From: Bacilli bacterium
GTDB lineage: Bacteria; Bacillota_I; Bacilli_A; RFN20; CAG-826
NCBI GenBank assembly: GCA_024413875.1
Contig: JAKSVY010000054.1
Coordinates: forward strand, 1 to 9,785
Length of the DNA: 9,785 bases
Direction: 5' to 3'
Shown: piece after piece, positions 7,222-9,785 of the stretch
Numbering within the stretch: position 1 is the stretch's first letter
How the letters are laid out: each line of letters opens with the position of its first letter
The notes under the pieces: model-generated
The model's database searches: none
Told to the model about the DNA's origin: nothing
The model's input: the letters and a program-made list of their open reading frames with translations, nothing else
Translations under genes and position numbers: made by a program

Positions 7222-7545
7222 TTACTTCAATTCAGTATATTTCTTATTTTGGCCTTTCACCTTATCTACTGGATATTTAGCCTCATTTTGATCCATCTTC
7301 GCGTTTACAATTTCATCAACATCTAAACCAAGTTTATCAAGTAAATTTTGACAGTTAACGATTACGTCTGCGAGTTCTTCTTTAAGATGATCTAACTTAA
7401 AGTTTTCATCATCCCATTGGAAGCATTCTAGTAATTCTGTTGCTTCAATCACGATTGTCTTAGCAAGATTTGCAGGGCTATGAAACTTATCCCAATCTCT
7501 ATCGGATGAAAATTTTCTAATTCTTTCAATTGTTTCTTCTTTCAT
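7222..7545 (-). CDS. MazG-like nucleotide pyrophosphohydrolase
   Basis: This small all-alpha protein of 107 residues belongs to the MazG/all-alpha NTP pyrophosphatase superfamily. It is closest in pattern to the RS21-C6/dCTPase-like single-domain enzymes, which convert (d)NTPs to (d)NMPs plus pyrophosphate. RDWDKFHSPANLA (16-28) is the typical lead-in. The metal-binding EXXE is E34-x-x-E37 (IEATELLE), followed by FQW and then EXXD at E57-D60 (EELADV). All four acidic ligands are present, so it should be active. A house-cleaning role on non-canonical or excess nucleotides is likely; the exact nucleotide cannot be read from sequence. The start is supported by AGAGGAAAG just upstream, which overlaps the TAG stop of rlmH. 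Only 9 bp separate the two genes, so they form an operon. Confidence 0.88.
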   Translation of the reverse strand: MKEETIERIRKFSSDRDWDKFHSPANLAKTIVIEATELLECFQWDDENFKLDHLKEELADVIVNCQNLLDKLGLDVDEIVNAKMDQNEAKYPVDKVKGQNKKYTELK

Positions 7546-7554
7546 ATCTTTCCT

Positions 7555-8034
7555 CTACTTATGATATGTCTCGTGATTATTAATTTTAAATGCACGATAT
7601 ATTTGTTCTAAGAGTAATACTCTTGTCATTTGGTGAGTGAATGTCATTTTGCCTAGAGAGAATGAATCATTCGCTCTTGATTTAATTCCATCACTTAGGC
7701 CATAAGAGCCACCTATTACGAAGACGATTCTATTTCCAAATGTATCAATCTTTTTTTGAAGGTATGAAGCGAAATCGGGAGATGTATATTCTTTTTTATT
7801 AAGATCTAATGTAATAACGTGGTCGCTACTACTAATGTGAGATAAAAGTTTATCTCCTTCTTTTGTAATGGCCCTTAATATCTCTCCTTGGCTTGGATTA
7901 TCTGGAATTGGTTCATCAGGTAATTCAATAATATCTACCTTTGTATATTGAGATAATCTTTTAAGATATTCATTAACACCATCTTTAAGAAATGACTCTT
8001 TAATTTTTCCAATAACTAATAATGTAATATTCAT
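7555..8034 (-). CDS. rlmH: 23S rRNA (pseudouridine1915-N3)-methyltransferase RlmH
   Basis: RlmH is a SPOUT-class methyltransferase that uses S-adenosylmethionine to methylate pseudouridine 1915 in helix 69 of 23S rRNA, acting on the assembled 70S ribosome. The 159-residue length is exactly typical. The start MNITLLVIGKIKE is characteristic. The SAM-binding trefoil-knot loop is FVIGGSYGLSDG (glycines 108-109). The conserved C-terminal segment THQMTRVLLLEQIYRAFKI is followed by the near-invariant end ETYHK (His154, Tyr157, His158). It is the first gene of an operon with the MazG-like gene and is divergent from the EFR1-type gene across only 54 bp. No Shine-Dalgarno sequence precedes the ATG. 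A TAAAAT (- strand, 8045-8050) lies 10 nt upstream, so the message may be near-leaderless. This is the only gene here ending in TAG. Confidence 0.96.
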   Translation of the reverse strand: MNITLLVIGKIKESFLKDGVNEYLKRLSQYTKVDIIELPDEPIPDNPSQGEILRAITKEGDKLLSHISSSDHVITLDLNKKEYTSPDFASYLQKKIDTFGNRIVFVIGGSYGLSDGIKSRANDSFSLGKMTFTHQMTRVLLLEQIYRAFKINNHETYHK

Positions 8035-8044
8035 AGTGATTTTT

Positions 8045-8050
8045 ATTTTA
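8045..8050 (-). promoter_or_regulatory. Possible -10 box of the rlmH operon
   Basis: TAAAAT on the - strand matches the -10 consensus at 5/6 and lies 10 nt before the rlmH ATG. No convincing -35 is found 16-18 bp further upstream, and the region is nearly all A and T, so this is tentative. Confidence 0.3.
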
Positions 8051-8070
8051 CACTATTATTTACAAAATAA

Positions 8071-8079
8071 TGCTATAAT
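8071..8079 (+). promoter_or_regulatory. Extended -10 promoter of the EFR1-type gene (leaderless)
   Basis: TGCTATAAT is a perfect extended -10 element (TG-N-TATAAT), a type that can work without a -35, and none is well placed here. Its end is 9 nt from the ATG at 8089, so transcription should start at about 8086-8088. That leaves almost no 5' leader, consistent with the absence of any ribosome site. Confidence 0.65.
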
Positions 8080-8088
8080 TCACTCATT

Positions 8089-8985
8089 ATGAAGATATTG
8101 CTCGTATATTACACAGGAACATTTAATACCAGATATATCACCAATATGGTTAAAGAACGTTTTGAAAGTAAAGGACATGAAGTCTCTACTTTTGAATGGA
8201 ATTATGATGGACCACACACTGTTGATATGAATGGTTATGATATGGTGGGATTTGGTTACCCTATTTATGGTTTTAATATTCCAGGTCCATTTATGAAATT
8301 CTTAAAGAAGCAAAAATATCCACAAGGAATCAAATATTTTGTTTATAAGAACTCAGGCGAAACTTACGCTGCTAATGATTCAAGCTCTCATCAACTCAAC
8401 AGATTACTTAAAAGAAATAAATGTAAATTATCAAATGAAGAACACTTCATGATGCCTTATAACATCCACTTTAGATATGATGATGCTTTAGTTAAAGAAA
8501 TTATTGTGATGGATGAAAAGCTTGCAGATGTTTTAGTGTACGAAGTTTTAAACAACATTGATAACATTAAAAAATACAAATTCATCTATGATGTAGTCGC
8601 GGTTACCGTAAGACTTCAATATATCGGTGGCCCTATCAATGCATTATTTATGAAAACATATAAAGATAAATGTAATGGATGTGGATTATGCATCAAACAA
8701 TGTCCTGTTCATAATATTTATAAAGATAAAAAAGGAAGAGTTAAATTCCATAAGCATTGTATTATGTGTATGAGATGCACACTTCATTGTCCAAAGGATG
8801 CGATTAAATTTGGTTTATTCGCTTCTTGGAAAGTTAATGGAAAATATGATCTTAAAAAGATTAGAGAAATGGACACTGAAGGACAATATATCACCGAAAA
8901 AACAGAAGGTTTCTTCAAATGTTTCATTAAAACATACAATTACATCGATACAAGATATAACGAAATATTTAATAACAACAAATAA
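8089..8985 (+). CDS. EFR1-family flavodoxin-ferredoxin fusion protein
   Basis: This 298-residue redox protein joins a flavodoxin-like domain to a two-cluster ferredoxin domain. The N-terminal part begins at once with a beta strand and the FMN-phosphate loop YYTGTFNTR (7-15), followed by GFGYPIYGFNIPGPFMKFL, typical of flavodoxins. Two CxxCxxCxxxCP motifs (C195/198/201/205 and C224/227/230/234) should bind two [4Fe-4S] clusters. This matches the EFR1 family common in anaerobic Firmicutes, thought to move electrons between an iron-sulfur donor and a flavin; the physiological partners are not known. No membrane segment or signal is evident. The ATG at 8089 is fixed by the fold, because the first strand starts at residue 2. 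No ribosome site is present. It appears monocistronic, with its own terminator. An oxygen-sensitive protein of this kind suggests an anaerobic host. Confidence 0.87.
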   Translation: MKILLVYYTGTFNTRYITNMVKERFESKGHEVSTFEWNYDGPHTVDMNGYDMVGFGYPIYGFNIPGPFMKFLKKQKYPQGIKYFVYKNSGETYAANDSSSHQLNRLLKRNKCKLSNEEHFMMPYNIHFRYDDALVKEIIVMDEKLADVLVYEVLNNIDNIKKYKFIYDVVAVTVRLQYIGGPINALFMKTYKDKCNGCGLCIKQCPVHNIYKDKKGRVKFHKHCIMCMRCTLHCPKDAIKFGLFASWKVNGKYDLKKIREMDTEGQYITEKTEGFFKCFIKTYNYIDTRYNEIFNNNK

Positions 8986-8997
8986 GAATCACATTTT

Positions 8998-9036
8998 AAC
9001 TCGACATTGGCAATACACCATGTTGAGTTTTTATTT
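8998..9036 (+). terminator. Intrinsic terminator after the EFR1-type gene
   Basis: The arms AACTCGACAT (8998-9007) and ATGTTGAGTT (9020-9029) form a 10-bp stem with one G-U pair, possibly extended by two inner G-C pairs past a bulged T. The T-run TTTTTATTTT follows. It begins 12 bp after the EFR1-type stop and separates that gene from the lipoprotein gene. Confidence 0.85.
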
Positions 9037-9051
9037 TATTTATAATATATT
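9023..9051 (+). promoter_or_regulatory. Tentative promoter of the lipoprotein gene
   Basis: TTGAGT (9023-9028) and TATATT (9046-9051) are 17 bp apart, and a perfect TATAAT lies at 9041-9046 without a properly spaced -35. The proposed -35 is inside the downstream arm of the preceding terminator. The region is so AT-rich that chance matches are likely. The strong ribosome site AAGGAGG (9062-9068) shows that the gene has its own leader. Confidence 0.35.
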
Positions 9052-9075
9052 TATATATAACAAGGAGGGACAAAA

Positions 9076-9785
9076 ATGAAACGTGCATTTTTTATCATAC
9101 CCGCATTATTTGCTATTGCAAGTTGTGGAGCTTCAGCATCAGTTATTCCAGAAAATGACCCAAACGCTAATGTTTTCAACATTAAGTATCAAGTAGTAGG
9201 AAGATATACTACACAAAAATTAAACACTCTTATCTCCTTTAATAAAAATAATTATCTTCATATTAAAGACGAATCATCTTATCAAAATGTTTTTAATATT
9301 ATTAATAGTCAATCAACATATGAAACTAAACCGAGAGAGATTGACTTCACTACTTCATCAGTAGTTCTTTTATATACTGAATACACATCTTCTGAAGTAA
9401 ATTATGATTTATCAAGCATCGTATATAGTAATGGCCAATTAGATGTTTGGCTTTGCGATGCATACGATGACACTAAAATAATGGATGGCCATTATCAAAG
9501 CAAAATGATTTTCTGTGAAATTGATAAAGCAGAAAAAGTTAAAGTTAATTTTGTTGTTAAACATCATGAATATATAGAACAAGCAACTACATTAAAACCA
9601 ATCATCTACTTCTACCCAGAACAAGAAATGAATTTATCTGTTACTTACTATGATCCATCAAAATTAATCACAACTTATCCTAAATATAACGATGGTTGGA
9701 ATATCCATCTTAATAAGGATGGGACATTCACCACTAATGAAAATGATAGAGAATACTATGCCTTATATTTTGATGAAATATCTAA
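9076..9785 (+). CDS. Secreted lipoprotein of unknown function (3' end beyond window)
   Basis: The reading frame stays open from 9076 to the right edge (236 codons visible, no stop). AAGGAGGG lies 6 nt before the ATG. The start MKRAFFIIPALFAIASC is a lipoprotein signal: two basic residues, a hydrophobic stretch, then the lipobox IASC with the lipidated cysteine at C17. The mature protein would be anchored on the outer face of the membrane. The middle region (about 30-165) is rich in Asn, Tyr, Ser and Thr and not recognised. From about 173 the pattern LKPIIYFYPE (173-182), TYPKYNDGW (200-208) and REYYALYFDE resembles a domain I recall from many clostridial surface proteins, with KPxIYLYPE and YPxYxDGW motifs; its role is unknown to me. 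No enzyme motif is seen. The gene is preceded by a terminator, so it begins a new transcription unit. Confidence 0.85.
   Translation, partial: MKRAFFIIPALFAIASCGASASVIPENDPNANVFNIKYQVVGRYTTQKLNTLISFNKNNYLHIKDESSYQNVFNIINSQSTYETKPREIDFTTSSVVLLYTEYTSSEVNYDLSSIVYSNGQLDVWLCDAYDDTKIMDGHYQSKMIFCEIDKAEKVKVNFVVKHHEYIEQATTLKPIIYFYPEQEMNLSVTYYDPSKLITTYPKYNDGWNIHLNKDGTFTTNENDREYYALYFDEIS

Noticed and set aside
7123..7326. A + strand frame spanning the exporter end, the terminator and the end of the mazG-like gene
   Set aside because: It reads across an intrinsic terminator and antisense to a conserved enzyme. Its hydrophobic look comes from the reversed AT-rich coding sequence.
8798..9079. A + strand frame of 93 codons overlapping the end of the EFR1-type gene
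   Set aside because: It runs out of frame through the ferredoxin gene, then through the terminator and the lipoprotein ribosome site, and has no domain or start signal.
1..9785. Mycoplasma-type genetic code (UGA as tryptophan)
   Set aside because: All genes are intact with standard stops and Trp is written TGG. No TGA stop occurs among the nine complete genes, but that is too few to imply reassignment.

Overview
This is an AT-rich chromosomal segment (about one third G+C by eye) with ten protein genes, of which nine are complete. The low G+C, the strong AAGGAGG-type ribosome sites, the promoter hexamers, the EFR1-type ferredoxin and the style of the ABC exporter pair suggest a low-GC Bacillota (Firmicutes), perhaps a gut Bacilli or Mollicutes-related lineage. 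That placement is an inference. Tryptophan is encoded by TGG and no gene needs UGA read through. Eight of the nine visible stops are TAA and one is TAG.

Left part (1-2733): a DJ-1/PfpI-superfamily gene on the + strand converges on a two-gene - strand operon (RimK-like ATP-grasp ligase, then galactokinase). A 9-bp-stem bidirectional terminator separates them. The ligase stop and the galactokinase start are 5 bp apart, so translation is probably coupled.

Centre (2842-7219): this is the best-defined regulatory unit. A MarR-family repressor gene is followed at once by two ABC exporter half-transporters, with 1-bp spacing and then a 1-bp overlap. The operon has a consensus -35/-10 pair with 17-bp spacing. 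A 15-bp GTTCGC-AC-GCGAAC palindrome occurs twice, once between -35 and -10 and once just after the predicted start point. The simplest reading is an autoregulated, inducible efflux operon. The two ATPases show the asymmetry of a heterodimeric exporter with one degenerate and one competent ATP site. A convergent terminator ends the operon.

Right part (7222-9785): the - strand pair rlmH (23S rRNA pseudouridine methyltransferase) and a MazG-like nucleotide pyrophosphohydrolase look like housekeeping genes. Divergent from them is a flavodoxin-plus-2[4Fe-4S] EFR1-type redox protein, then a terminator. A secreted lipoprotein of unknown function follows and runs off the right edge.

No tRNA, rRNA, CRISPR array, insertion sequence or phage gene was seen, and no gap between genes exceeds 300 bp. 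I did not find a clearly new multi-gene system. The points most worth checking are the MarR operator pair, three genes that appear to be leaderless, the unusual ligase-galactokinase pairing, and the partial lipoprotein.
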